DNA of 64,000 nucleotides. Source: Luteimonas terrae (lineage in GTDB: Bacteria; Pseudomonadota; Gammaproteobacteria; Xanthomonadales; Xanthomonadaceae). The stretch spans positions 1,302,001-1,366,000 of the forward strand of contig NZ_SMTG01000002.1 of assembly GCF_004358165.1 (NCBI RefSeq), in the 5' to 3' direction. Positions 34,434 to 45,671 of the stretch are shown here, one piece after another. Numbering within the stretch: the first letter of the stretch is position 1; each line of letters begins with the position of its first letter. The position numbers and the translations under genes are program-made. Below the pieces are notes generated by a model. The model saw only the letters and a list, made by a program, of their open reading frames with translations. It was not told the origin of the DNA and ran no database searches.

Positions 34434-36245
34434 ATGCGCCACTCCCTGCTCGCCGTCGCCGTGCTGACCGCCGCCCTCGCCGGCTGCAACCGCGAGGCAC
34501 CGACCACGCCCGCCACCGCGCAGGACGCGCCTGCCGCCACCGCACCGTCGCAGGCCGACGCCGCGTTCGCCGCACTGTCGAAGCGTTACCTCGACGAAGC
34601 GATGAAGCTCTCGCCGATCTCGGCTACCCAGATCGGCGACCACCGCTTCGATGCCGAGGTCGATGATCTGTCCGCGGCCGGTCGCCAGGCGGGTCTCGAT
34701 TTCAACCGGCGTTATCTGGCCGAGCTCGACGCAATCGACTTCGCGCAGCTCTCGCGCGACAACCATGTCGATGCGCTGATTCTCAAGAACACGCTCGAGT
34801 ACGGCATCTGGGATACCGAGACGCTGCAGAGCTGGGCCTGGGATCCGCAGATGTACAGCGGCCTGGCCGGGGGCGCGATCTACAACCTGATGGCGCGCGA
34901 GTTCGCGCCGATGCCCGAGCGCCTGCAGTCGGCGGTCGCGCGCATGGAGAAGATTCCGACGATCCTCGCCCAGGCACGCGAGAACCTCGACCCGGCACGC
35001 GTGCCCGCCACCCATGCCCGTACCGTCGCCGCGCAGAACAAGGGCGTGCTGTCGCTGATCGAGACCTTCATCACACCCAATGCCGAGCAGCTGCAGGGCG
35101 AGGACAGCGCGCGTCTCGATGCGGCGGTCGAAGGCCTGCGCAAGGCGGTCGACGAGCACCAGGCCTGGCTCGACGGCACCCTGGTGCCGAACGCCAAGGG
35201 CGAGTTCCGCATCGGCGCCGAGATGTACGACCAGAAGCTCAAGTTCGCGCTGAACTCCTCGCTGAGTCGCCAGGACATCCGCCAGCGCGCCGAGGCCGAA
35301 CTGACCCGCATCCGCGACGAGATGTACGTCGTCGCGCAGGCCGTGCTCAAGGATCGCGCGGGCGCACCGGAGACGCCGGCGCAGCCGACCGAAGACCAGC
35401 GTCAGGCGGCGATCGAAGCCGCGATGGAAGTCGCCTATGCCGACAAGCCGGGCCGCGACGAGGTCGTCGATTTCGCCAAGCACACGCTGGACGTCGCCAC
35501 CGAGTTCACCCGCAAGCACGATCTGGTCACCGTGCCGGACGACCCGGTCAAGATCATCCTGATGCCGGAGTTCCAGCGCGGCGTCGCGGTCGCGTACTGC
35601 GATTCGCCCGGCCCGCTCGACAAGGGCCTGGACACCTACTACGCCATCTCGCCGATTCCCGACGACTGGAACGACAGCCAGGTCGATCCGTTCCTGCGCG
35701 AATACAACAAGCACATGATCCACGTGCTGACGATCCACGAGGCGATGCCGGGGCATTACCTCGAAGGCGCGCATTCGGTGAACCACCCGTCGACGCTGCG
35801 CGCGGTGTTCCGCTCGGGCCCGTTCGCCGAAGGCTGGGCGGTCTACACCGAGCGGATGATGGCCGACGCCGGCTATGCCGACAACGACCCGCTGTTCCGC
35901 CTGATGCAGCTGAAGTTCTACGCGCGCGCGGTGGCCAACGCGATCCTCGACCAGGGCATCCACGTCGACAACTGGAGCAAGGAACAGGCGATGGACCTGA
36001 TGGTCCGCCAGACCTTCCAGCAAACCAGCGAAGCGGAGGGCAAGTGGATCCGCGCCCAGTTGTCGTCGACCCAGCTCGCGACCTACTTCGTCGGCGCGCA
36101 GGAACACTTCGACGCGCGCAAGGCGGCCGAAGCCAAGGCCGGCGAGGCGTTCAATCTCAAGCAGTACCACGACGCGATGCTCGCCCAGGGCGCCCCGCCG
36201 GTGCGCTTCGCGCGTCAGCTGATGCTGGACGAGACGATCGAGTAA
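34434..36245 (+). CDS. DUF885-family lipoprotein, putative zinc carboxypeptidase-like enzyme
   Basis: A 603-residue predicted lipoprotein: leader MRHSLLAVAVLTAAL, lipobox LAGC (Cys18), then a Thr/Pro/Ala-rich linker. The body is the mostly helical DUF885 fold. The gluzincin-like site is intact: HEAMPGH at about 435, EGAHSVNH, and EGWAVYTERMMADAG with the third ligand Glu. Homologues in xanthomonads are numerous and are thought to be peptidases of the cell envelope; substrate not established. Monocistronic, flanked by REP doublets. Confidence 0.88.
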   Translation: MRHSLLAVAVLTAALAGCNREAPTTPATAQDAPAATAPSQADAAFAALSKRYLDEAMKLSPISATQIGDHRFDAEVDDLSAAGRQAGLDFNRRYLAELDAIDFAQLSRDNHVDALILKNTLEYGIWDTETLQSWAWDPQMYSGLAGGAIYNLMAREFAPMPERLQSAVARMEKIPTILAQARENLDPARVPATHARTVAAQNKGVLSLIETFITPNAEQLQGEDSARLDAAVEGLRKAVDEHQAWLDGTLVPNAKGEFRIGAEMYDQKLKFALNSSLSRQDIRQRAEAELTRIRDEMYVVAQAVLKDRAGAPETPAQPTEDQRQAAIEAAMEVAYADKPGRDEVVDFAKHTLDVATEFTRKHDLVTVPDDPVKIILMPEFQRGVAVAYCDSPGPLDKGLDTYYAISPIPDDWNDSQVDPFLREYNKHMIHVLTIHEAMPGHYLEGAHSVNHPSTLRAVFRSGPFAEGWAVYTERMMADAGYADNDPLFRLMQLKFYARAVANAILDQGIHVDNWSKEQAMDLMVRQTFQQTSEAEGKWIRAQLSSTQLATYFVGAQEHFDARKAAEAKAGEAFNLKQYHDAMLAQGAPPVRFARQLMLDETIE

Positions 36246-36294
36246 GCGTTGCGAACCTGCAACCGACCGCCCGACGTTCCGGCGAACCCCACTA

Positions 36295-36383
36295 CCGTCG
36301 CCCCAGCGAAAGCTGGGGCCCACTTTGATCTTCGCGCAATGCCTCGGAATCAAAATGGATCCCAGCTTTCGCTGGGATGACGG
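36295..36383. repeat. REP doublet of the GCCCCAGCGAAAGCTGGGGC type
   Basis: Left arm (CCGTCGCCCCAGCGAAAGC...) and right arm (...GCTTTCGCTGGGATGACGG) are inverted relatives, each with an inner stem. The spacer ends in TTTGATC ... GATTTTG-like sequence. Same family as 38351-38437. Confidence 0.82.
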
Positions 36384-36484
36384 GTGGACAATATTGCTGA
36401 TTGCCGAAAAGAAGTAAGCCCACCTCGTCAGGTCGCGCAGATGTGCCAACAGGGCGATCAGCCGCCCCGCGCTACCATCGCCCC

Positions 36485-38152
36485 ATGCCCACCCGCGCTT
36501 CTCTCCGCCGCGCTGCCGCACGTTTGCTCGACCCCCTGTGCAGCATGGGTGTGTGGCTCGGCACGATCTGTTTCGCGGCCTCGCTGACACCCAGCCTCAT
36601 TCCACGCGACGCCCTGCTGCAGGGCGTGCTGTCGGGTCTCGCATTCGCGGCGGGCTACGGCATCGGCGTGTTCCTGCGCTGGGTGTGGATCTTTCTCGGC
36701 CTGCCACGACTGCGCGATCTGGCGGTCGGGCGCATCGCCACCGCGCTGGCGGTCGTGGTCTGCACGCTGATGGTGGTCGGATTCCTCGCCCAGGCCTCGG
36801 GCTGGCAGAACGACATCCGTGCGCGCATGGGCATGGAGGCGGTCGCCAGTGCGCGGCCGGTGTTCGTCGGGCTGGTCGCAAGCGGCGTGGCTTTCGTGCT
36901 GCTGATGCTGGGACGGGTCTTCGGCAGCGTGGTCTACGTGCTGTCGCAACGCCTCGGCCGGCATCTGCCCCGTCGCGTGTCGCTGATCCTCGGCACCGCG
37001 ATCGCCGGCGTGCTGTTCTGGTCGATCGGCGACGGCATCGTGTTCCAGGCTGGGTTGCGCGCGCTCGACTCCTCGTACCGCCAGCTCGATGCGGTGGTCG
37101 ATACCGAGCTCGCGCCGCCGCTCGATCCGGCGAAGACCGGCAGCGCGGCATCGTTGATCGGATGGTCGGGACTCGGTCGCATGGGCCGCGCCGCGGTCGC
37201 GGCAGGTCCGACGCAGGCCGACATCGAAGCGCTGACAGGTGCGCCGGCACAGGAACCGCTGCGCATCTACGTCGGCCTCAATTCCGCGCCCGACATCCGC
37301 AGCCGCGCCGAGCTCGCGTTGGCCGAGATGATCCGCGTCGGCGCGTTCGAACGTTCCGCGCTGGTCATCAACACGCCGACCGGCACCGGTTGGCTCGACC
37401 CGGCGAGCCAGATGGCGCTGGAGTATCTGCAGCGCGGCGATGTCGCGACGGTGTCGATGCAGTATTCGTATCTGGCGAGCTGGCTGGCGTTGATGGTCGA
37501 TCCGGGCTATGGCGCGGATTCCTCACGCGCCCTGTTCGCCGCCGTGCACGGCTACTGGCGGAGCCTGCCGCCGGAGACGCGGCCGAAGCTGTATCTGCAC
37601 GGCCTGAGCCTGGGCGCGATGAACTCCGACCTGTCGGTCGACCTGTTCGATCTGCTCGGCGATCCCTTCGACGGCGCGCTCTGGGCCGGCCCACCTTTCC
37701 AGAGCCGCACCTGGCGGCACGCGACCCAGGGCCGCGATCCGGCGACGCCGGCCTGGCGACCCTGTTACGGCGACGGTTCGATCGTGCGTTTCATGACCCA
37801 GGACGGCGCGCCCGCCGGCAATGCCGCCTGGAACGACACGCGCATCGTCTACCTGCAGTACCCGAGCGACCCGATCACGTTCTTCGAAGCCGGCAGCGCC
37901 TGGCGACGACCCGCGTGGATGACCGGCCCGCGTGCGCGTGACGTGTCCGATTCGCTGCAGTGGTTTCCGATGGTGACCTTCCTGCAACTGGGCATGGACA
38001 TGGCGGTCGCGACCTCGACACCAACCGGCTACGGGCACGTGTTCGCGGCGGACGACTATGTGGATGCGTGGATCGCGACGACGGCGCCGGTGGGTTGGGA
38101 TGCGGACGCCGTGGCGGCGCTGAAGGCGAAGTTGGCGGCCGAGGGGTTGTAG
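36485..38152 (+). CDS. Membrane-anchored alpha/beta hydrolase (Abhydrolase_9-like family)
   Basis: A 555-residue protein with about five hydrophobic helices in the first 200 residues (TICFAASLTPSLIPR; GVLSGLAFAAGYGIGVFLRWVW; TALAVVVCTLMVVGFLA; FVGLVASGVAFVLLMLGRVFG; LGTAIAGVLFWSIGDGIVF). The soluble C-terminal domain is an alpha/beta hydrolase with nucleophile elbow GLSLGAMNS. SLTPSLIPR and the domain order are as in the widespread 'alpha/beta-hydrolase family protein' of actinobacteria and proteobacteria. Substrate unknown. No Shine-Dalgarno is evident at the chosen ATG. Confidence 0.82.
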   Translation: MPTRASLRRAAARLLDPLCSMGVWLGTICFAASLTPSLIPRDALLQGVLSGLAFAAGYGIGVFLRWVWIFLGLPRLRDLAVGRIATALAVVVCTLMVVGFLAQASGWQNDIRARMGMEAVASARPVFVGLVASGVAFVLLMLGRVFGSVVYVLSQRLGRHLPRRVSLILGTAIAGVLFWSIGDGIVFQAGLRALDSSYRQLDAVVDTELAPPLDPAKTGSAASLIGWSGLGRMGRAAVAAGPTQADIEALTGAPAQEPLRIYVGLNSAPDIRSRAELALAEMIRVGAFERSALVINTPTGTGWLDPASQMALEYLQRGDVATVSMQYSYLASWLALMVDPGYGADSSRALFAAVHGYWRSLPPETRPKLYLHGLSLGAMNSDLSVDLFDLLGDPFDGALWAGPPFQSRTWRHATQGRDPATPAWRPCYGDGSIVRFMTQDGAPAGNAAWNDTRIVYLQYPSDPITFFEAGSAWRRPAWMTGPRARDVSDSLQWFPMVTFLQLGMDMAVATSTPTGYGHVFAADDYVDAWIATTAPVGWDADAVAALKAKLAAEGL

Positions 38153-38204
38153 GGTCGCGACGCGACCGGCCGACCAAGCGTTTCTTGTAATCGCTGCACC
38201 CACG

Positions 38205-38336
38205 CCGTCGCCCCGGCGCAGGCCGGGGTCCAGTGACTTTGCTCGGTTCTGCAAGACGGCGATTTCGGGAGCCACAGCCAAGGCGCTGGATCCCGGCCTG
38301 ACCAGACATGCGTCTGTTGAGAGCCGGCGGGATGAC
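38205..38336. repeat. REP doublet whose right arm is interrupted
   Basis: The left arm is intact (CCGTCGCCCCGGCGCAGGCCGGGG). The right arm GGATCCCGGCCTG ... GCCGGCGGGATGAC is split by about 22 extra bases that include the small palindrome CAGAC-ATG-CGTCTG. Such loop expansion is not seen in the other copies. Confidence 0.6.
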
Positions 38337-38350
38337 AAGTCGATTTTGAT

Positions 38351-38437
38351 CGTCGCCCCAGCGAAAGCTGGGGCCCATTCTGACGTTCGCGATGACAGCG
38401 AAGATCAAAATGGATTCCAGCTTTCGCTGGAATGACG
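38351..38437. repeat. REP doublet, same type as 36295-36383
   Basis: CGTCGCCCCAGCGAAAGCTG on the left and CCAGCTTTCGCTGGAATGAC on the right flank a central spacer with GATCAAAA next to the right arm. It ends 50 bp from the 3' end of the regulator gene. Confidence 0.82.
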
Positions 38438-38486
38438 ACAAAGAGTTTCTTGCGCGAGAAAGAGAGACAGAGCGGAAAGTTGTCCC

Positions 38487-39563
38487 CTACCCCCGCGCCG
38501 ACTCGAACGCCTCCGGCAAGGTCTGCACCTTGCCGCAATAGCTCGGGTCGTACCCCGGCAACAGGCCCAGGTCGCGACGGAACCCGTCGCTGCGCAGCAG
38601 GGCCAGCAGGTCCGCCAGCCGCCCCGATTCCAGCACGTCGTTGTGGCACAGGAAGAAATAGTGCTCGGTGATCAGCGGGAAGAAATCCAGTCCGTACTTG
38701 CGGGCAGGCGGTTCCAGCGCGAAGCCCACGTCGGCGAGACCGCTGGCGACGTACGCGGAGACCGCCGCGTGCGTCAGCTCCTCCACGTCGCAGGCGCGGA
38801 TGCGGTCGAAGGCGATGCCGTGACGCTGCAGCATCGCTTCGAGCAGCAGGCGCGTGCCCGAACCCGGCTGGCGGTGGATCATGCGGATGTCGGGGCGTTC
38901 GAGATCCTGCAGCGTCTCGATGCCACGCGGATTGCCAGGCGCCAGCACCAGGCCCTGACGCCGCATCGCCAGGTGGATCACCCGGTCGGCATCGAGGTCG
39001 AGACGGTCGCGGTAGTGCGCGAACAGCGTGCCTTCGAGTTCGCCGATCGGCAGGTGCAGGCCGGCGATGTCGGCGGCATTGCTGCGCAGTGCCAGGAGCG
39101 CGTCGTCGGGACTGCGGTACTTGAGGTCCAGCGGCAGTTCCGCTTCGGCCATACAGCGCCGCAGTGTTTCGACGCCGAAGCCGTGCGAGGCGTGGATGCG
39201 CAGCGGCGTGGCATGCGCGCTGACGGTGCGTTCGAGTTCGGCCTCGAGTTCCGTCGCCAGGCTGTCGAGCATCGGCGACAGGCGCGCGGCGATGCGGTTG
39301 TCGGCCCAGACCAGACGCTCGCCGATTGGCGTCAGCCGGGCGCCGCGGCCGCGGGTCATGCGCAGCAGCGGCTGGCCGAAGACCTCGCGCGCGTCCTGCA
39401 GCTGGCCCCAGGCATAGCGGTAGGACAGCCCGACCTTGCGCGCGGCGGCGGCCAGCGAGCCGGTGCCGCGCACCGCGATCAGCAGATCGACCAGATGCGA
39501 AGGCAGCCTGTGACCGGCGGCGCTCTCGAGTTCCCACCGCGGCTGGATGCGGACTTTGTACAC
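38487..39563 (-). CDS. ModE/LysR-like regulator with periplasmic-binding-type effector domain
   Basis: About 358 residues from the GTG at 39563, which has GGGGAAAG ideally placed and gives (M)YKVRIQPRWELES; ATGs at 39581 and 39647 are alternatives without a Shine-Dalgarno. Residues about 10-110 form a ModE-type winged helix (LLIAVRGTGSLAAAARKVGLSYRYAWGQLQ). The remainder is a PBP-like domain (RIHASHGFGVETLRRCMAEA; RMIHRQPGSGTRLLLEAML; GLADVGFALEPPARKYGLDFFPL) resembling molybdate- or oxyanion-binding proteins. It faces the transporter-fdhD-fdhF operon and probably controls it in response to an anion such as formate, oxalate or molybdate. Confidence 0.83.
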   Translation of the reverse strand: MYKVRIQPRWELESAAGHRLPSHLVDLLIAVRGTGSLAAAARKVGLSYRYAWGQLQDAREVFGQPLLRMTRGRGARLTPIGERLVWADNRIAARLSPMLDSLATELEAELERTVSAHATPLRIHASHGFGVETLRRCMAEAELPLDLKYRSPDDALLALRSNAADIAGLHLPIGELEGTLFAHYRDRLDLDADRVIHLAMRRQGLVLAPGNPRGIETLQDLERPDIRMIHRQPGSGTRLLLEAMLQRHGIAFDRIRACDVEELTHAAVSAYVASGLADVGFALEPPARKYGLDFFPLITEHYFFLCHNDVLESGRLADLLALLRSDGFRRDLGLLPGYDPSYCGKVQTLPEAFESARG

Positions 39564-39771
39564 GGTGCTTTCCCCGCGCATCTGCTGCAACGCAGTGCGC
39601 GTCGGCCGCAGATTCAATATGTTGTCGAAAGCCGGATATTCGACCATCGGAACTGGCGGCACAAGGGCTGCGGGCGTACCGTTGCGGCGATTTGTCGCAC
39701 CCAATATGTATCCAAGAACATAAGTGGGCGACGAAGGTCCGATATCGGCACATCGACCCGGGGAGGTTTCC
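39564..39771. promoter_or_regulatory. Divergent control region, regulator / formate-oxidoreductase operon
   Basis: An AT-richer stretch. The octamer CAATATGT occurs at 39615-39622 and again at 39702-39709. GTCGAA..TTCGAC (39624-39644, 9-nt spacer) and TATGT..ACATA (39705-39722, 8-nt spacer) are inverted repeats. These are reasonable binding sites for the regulator encoded on the left. I could not fix a sigma-70 promoter with confidence. Confidence 0.45.
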
Positions 39772-41457
39772 ATGGCCAACAGTTCCGCTTCCACGCTTCC
39801 AGCCAGCAGTGCGCCCGAAGGCGGCCTGCTCTCGAAGGAGCGCATCATCGCCAAGCCAGGCTTCAACCGCTGGCTGGTCCCGCCCGCCGCGCTGGCGATC
39901 CATCTGTGCATCGGCATGGCCTACGGCTTCAGCGTGTTCTGGCTGCCGCTGTCGAAGGCGATCGGCATCGACGCCGCGATCGCCTGCGGCGCCGACATGT
40001 CGTTCTTCGCGCGCATCACCTCGGCCAGCTGCGACTGGCAGATCAGCGAACTGCAGTGGATGTACACGCTGTTCTTCGTGCTGCTGGGCTGCTCGGCGGC
40101 GATCTGGGGCGGCTGGCTGGAACGTGTGGGCCCGCGCAAGGCCGGCTTCGTCGCCGCGCTGTGCTGGTGCGGCGGCCTGCTGATCTCCGCGCTCGGCGTG
40201 CACCTGCACCAGATCTGGATGCTGTGGCTGGGTTCGGGCGTGATCGGCGGCATCGGTCTGGGCCTTGGCTACATCTCGCCCGTCTCGACGCTGATCAAGT
40301 GGTTCCCCGACCGTCGCGGCATGGCGACCGGCATGGCGATCATGGGCTTCGGCGGCGGCGCACTGATCGGCAGCCCGCTGGCCGACATGCTGATGCGCCA
40401 CTTCGCCACCCCGACCTCGGTCGGCGTGAAGGAAACCTTCCTGGTGATGGCCGCGGCCTACTTCGTCTTCATGATGGCCGGCGCGTTCGGCTATCGCGTG
40501 CCGCCGACCGGCTGGAAGCCCAAGGGCTGGACGCCGCCGCCGGCCAAGAACAACGCGATGATCACCCAGGGCCACGTGCACTTGAAGCGCGTCTGGGGCA
40601 TCCCGCAGTTCTGGCTGGTCTGGGGCGTGCTGTGCCTCAACGTCTCGGCCGGTATCGGCGTGCTGGGTCTGGCCTCGCCGATGCTGCAGGAAATGTTCGG
40701 TGGCCGCCTGATCGGCGTGGACGCGGGTTTCGGTGACCTGAGCACCGAACAGCTCGCCGCGACCGCCGCGATCGCCGCCGGCTTCGTCGGCATGCTGAGC
40801 CTGGCCAACATCATCGGCCGCTTCTTCTGGGCCTCGATGTCGGACAAGTTCGGCCGCAAGCTCACCTACTCGATCTTCTTCGTGCTCGGCATCGCGCTGT
40901 ACGCCTCGGCGCCGACGCTCGGCAACGCCGGGTCGATCGCGCTGTTCGTCGCGGCCTTCTGCGTGATCCTGTCGATGTACGGCGGCGGCTTCGCCACGGT
41001 GCCGGCGTATCTCGCCGATCTGTTCGGTACCCAGCACGTCGGCGCGATCCACGGCCGCCTGCTGACCGCCTGGGCGACCGCCGGCATCCTCGGCCCGCTG
41101 GTGATCGGCTACATGCGCGAGCATCAGCTGAGCCTCGGCATGCCGCCGTCGCAGGTCTACAACACCACGATGTACATCCTCGCCGGCATGCTGGTGCTGG
41201 GCCTGATCTGCAACCTGCTGGTGCGCCCGGTCAACCCGAAGTACTTCATGTCGCCGGAAGAACTGTCGCACGAGAAGCAGCTGGCGCACGAAAAGGTCGA
41301 CGCGTCGGGCAAGTCGCTGATCTCGCAGGACGAGATGGACCGCATCGGCTCGGGCGGCAACCCAGCACTGGTCGCGTTCTGCTGGGCCGCGGTCGGCATT
41401 CCGCTGGCCTTCGGCATCTGGAAGACACTGGAAAAAGCCCTGGTGCTGTTCTCCTGA
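39772..41457 (+). CDS. MFS transporter of the oxalate/formate antiporter (OFA) family
   Basis: A 561-residue permease with 12 predicted helices. GGGGAGG stands 6 bases before the ATG. Family marks include GMAYGFSVFWLPLSKAIG, the RVGPRKAGF loop after helix 2, and GGIGLGLGYISPVSTLIKWFPDRRGMATG, characteristic of OFA members. Loops after helix 6 and the C-terminal region (SPEELSHEKQLAHEKVDAS) are longer than in OxlT. With fdhD and a formate-dehydrogenase-like enzyme next to it, import or exchange of formate, oxalate or a similar carboxylate is the likely role. Confidence 0.88.
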   Translation: MANSSASTLPASSAPEGGLLSKERIIAKPGFNRWLVPPAALAIHLCIGMAYGFSVFWLPLSKAIGIDAAIACGADMSFFARITSASCDWQISELQWMYTLFFVLLGCSAAIWGGWLERVGPRKAGFVAALCWCGGLLISALGVHLHQIWMLWLGSGVIGGIGLGLGYISPVSTLIKWFPDRRGMATGMAIMGFGGGALIGSPLADMLMRHFATPTSVGVKETFLVMAAAYFVFMMAGAFGYRVPPTGWKPKGWTPPPAKNNAMITQGHVHLKRVWGIPQFWLVWGVLCLNVSAGIGVLGLASPMLQEMFGGRLIGVDAGFGDLSTEQLAATAAIAAGFVGMLSLANIIGRFFWASMSDKFGRKLTYSIFFVLGIALYASAPTLGNAGSIALFVAAFCVILSMYGGGFATVPAYLADLFGTQHVGAIHGRLLTAWATAGILGPLVIGYMREHQLSLGMPPSQVYNTTMYILAGMLVLGLICNLLVRPVNPKYFMSPEELSHEKQLAHEKVDASGKSLISQDEMDRIGSGGNPALVAFCWAAVGIPLAFGIWKTLEKALVLFS

Positions 41458-41506
41458 GCCCGAGCGGACCGGCGGCCGCTCACGCGGTCGCCGGTACCTT
41501 GCACAC

Positions 41507-42396
41507 ATGAAAGCGCATTCGAACCAGGCCGATTCCACGCACGACACGGTCACGCCCGCAGGCGCGGTGCGGCGTCCGGTCGAACGCTGGCGCGACGGTG
41601 CCGTGCGGCATGTCGACGATCACGTCGCCGAGGAAGTGCCGGTCGCCTTCGTCTACAACGACGTGCCCTTCGCGGTGATGATGGCGACGCCGGCCGATCT
41701 CGCGGATTTCGCGCGCGGCTTCGCGCTCAGCGAAGGCATCGTCGACTCGTCTGCCGATGTGGTGGTCGAAGGCATCGCGCACTTCATCGAAGGCAGCGAG
41801 ATCCGCCTGCGGATTCCCGAGGCACGAGCCGAGGCGCTGGCGTTGCGCCGCCGCAGCATGAGCGGACGCAGCGGCTGCGGCGTCTGCGGCAGCGAACTGC
41901 TGGAAGCGGCGCTGCGCTATCCCACGCCGGTCGCGACCGATGTCCGCGTGTCACCCGAATCACTGTCCAGTGCATTGCGCGCCTTGCGCGATGCGCAATC
42001 CATCGCGGCGCTCACCGGCGCCACGCATGCGGCCGGTTGGGCCTCGCTCGACGGCACACTGCAACTCGCCCGCGAGGACGTCGGTCGCCACAACGCGCTC
42101 GACAAGCTGATCGGCGCGCTGCATGCGCAGGACTTCGACCCGGCGACCGGCTTCCTCGTCGTCACCAGCCGCGCCAGCTACGAAATGGCCATGAAAGCCG
42201 CCAGTGTCGGCATCGCGCTGATGGCGGCGATCTCCGCGCCGACGGCGCTGGCGATTTCGTTGGCCGAGCACGCCCGGCTCACCCTGATCGGCTTCGCCCG
42301 CGACGACGGGCACGCCGTGTACACCCACGCGCAGCGGCTGCAGCCCCCGCCAGCGACATCGCCGACCACCGCGCGCCCAGGCAGGAGCCTTGCCCC

Positions 42397-42400
<4 letters not shown>
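41507..42400 (+). CDS. fdhD: FdhD sulfurtransferase for formate dehydrogenase
   Basis: A 297-residue protein with the FdhD signature: RSGCGVCGSELLEAA, where the CxxC pair carries sulfur, and the cofactor-binding block QLAREDVGRHNALDKLIGAL. FdhD hands sulfur from IscS to the bis-MGD molybdenum cofactor, which makes formate dehydrogenases active. Its stop overlaps the start of the oxidoreductase gene (ATGA), coupling activator and client. Confidence 0.93.
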
Positions 42401-44740
<2,340 letters not shown>

Positions 44741-44751
<11 letters not shown>

Positions 44752-45019
44752 CGCCGACGAGGCTCTGCTGCGGGCGCTGCTGGCCGAACTGGCCGCGGCG
44801 CCCGGCGGTGTGTCGCTGCCCCGGCTGTGCAAGCGGCTCGACGTGCGCATGAGCGTGCTGCTGCGTACCCTCGCCTGGCTTGGCGAGGAACGCATCGGCG
44901 ATGCGCAGGGACCGGGCTGGGTGCGGACCGTCGAGGACGGCGGGCGCACGCTGGCGCAGCTGACCGACAGCGGTCGGCAGTTCGCCGCGTCACTTGCGGA
45001 CGCGCCGCCCGACGCTTGA
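44741..45019 (+). CDS. Small winged-helix protein, last gene of the formate operon
   Basis: A 92-residue protein that must start at the TTG at 44741, 11 nt inside the end of the oxidoreductase gene, since no other start exists before the conserved core. The sequence DEALLRALLAELAAAPGGVSLPRLCKRLDVRMSVLLRTLAWLGEE fits a helix-turn-helix of the FeoC or MarR-like size, followed by a wing (VRTVEDGGRTLAQLTDSGRQFAAS). It probably regulates or assists maturation of the enzyme. Function inferred from context only. Confidence 0.7.
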
Positions 45020-45046
45020 CCGTTCGCCCGCCGCGCGATAGCCGCT

Positions 45047-45212
45047 GCGTTGTCCACATCCGGTGTGGATGCCGCGATGACAAAGATGTGGATAAGCGGG
45101 CCCGGCCCGCTCCGGAAGCGGCCCGGAAATCGCTGGTCAAATCTTCACCACCTGCGCGCAGCGTCCATCAACTGCTACTTGATCCGCGCATCACGCTGTG
45201 CAGCGCCTTGCG
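45047..45212. repeat. DnaA-box-bearing direct repeat, copy 1
   Basis: About 166 bp, matched at a constant offset of 451 bp by copy 2; the first 24 bases are identical. It contains TTGTCCACA (45050-45058), a small hairpin TCCACA..TGTGGA, and TGTGGATAA (45087-45095), the exact complement of the DnaA box TTATCCACA. A GC hairpin (CGCTCCGGAAGCG) follows. No protein of substance is encoded. Confidence 0.75.
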
Positions 45213-45497
45213 TAGGACGGGTAGAGCGCAGCGAAACCCATCATCGCCACGCCCGCACTCGCGACGAAGGCATTTCGACATTACATCGGTCGCGACACTG
45301 AAACCGGATTGATCGAGGCGCCTGCCGCGCACCACGCCCAGTCGCGGTCCGATATCCGCTTGGTGGTCGTGGCACCCGTCAGGCGCTGGACACGGATGCG
45401 AGACCGCATCAAAGGGCGAGCCTCTTCGCGACTTCGCTGCAGAAGATTACGATGCGTCTGCCGCAGCTTGACGACATGCGCGCGACCACTTCCGCGC
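45213..45497. other. Spacer between the two DnaA-box repeats
   Basis: It opens with the sequence TAGGACGGGTAGAGCGCAGC followed by GAAACCCATC, a short motif that recurs in many proteobacterial genomes. Otherwise I see no gene, no promoter and no clear structure. Confidence 0.4.
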
Positions 45498-45663
45498 GCG
45501 TTGTCCACATCCGGTGTGGATCGTCCGCTGACAAACATGTGGATAAGCATCGCGGGCCCGCTCCGGTAGCGGCCCGGATCCGGGTGATCAAAAAATCACC
45601 ACGCGCATCGAGTCCGCCTCACGCGCTGCTTGATCTGCGCAACGCCATGTGCAACGCGTTTCG
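45498..45663. repeat. DnaA-box-bearing direct repeat, copy 2
   Basis: Same layout as copy 1: TTGTCCACA at 45501-45509, hairpin, and a second exact DnaA box TGTGGATAA at 45538-45546, then CGCTCCGGTAGCGGCCCGG. Its right end abuts the stop codon of the VOC gene. Confidence 0.75.
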
Positions 45664-45671
45664 GCGAAGCC

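Noticed and set aside
32553..36590. Open frame of 1345 codons leading into tldD paralogue 2
   Set aside because: The first 800 codons are antisense to the DUF885 gene and the hydrolase. The twin-arginine leader and Shine-Dalgarno fix the real start at 34184.
45047..45663. Chromosomal origin of replication
   Set aside because: DnaA boxes are present but there is no AT-rich unwinding element, no dnaA/dnaN/gyrB context, and only two strong boxes.
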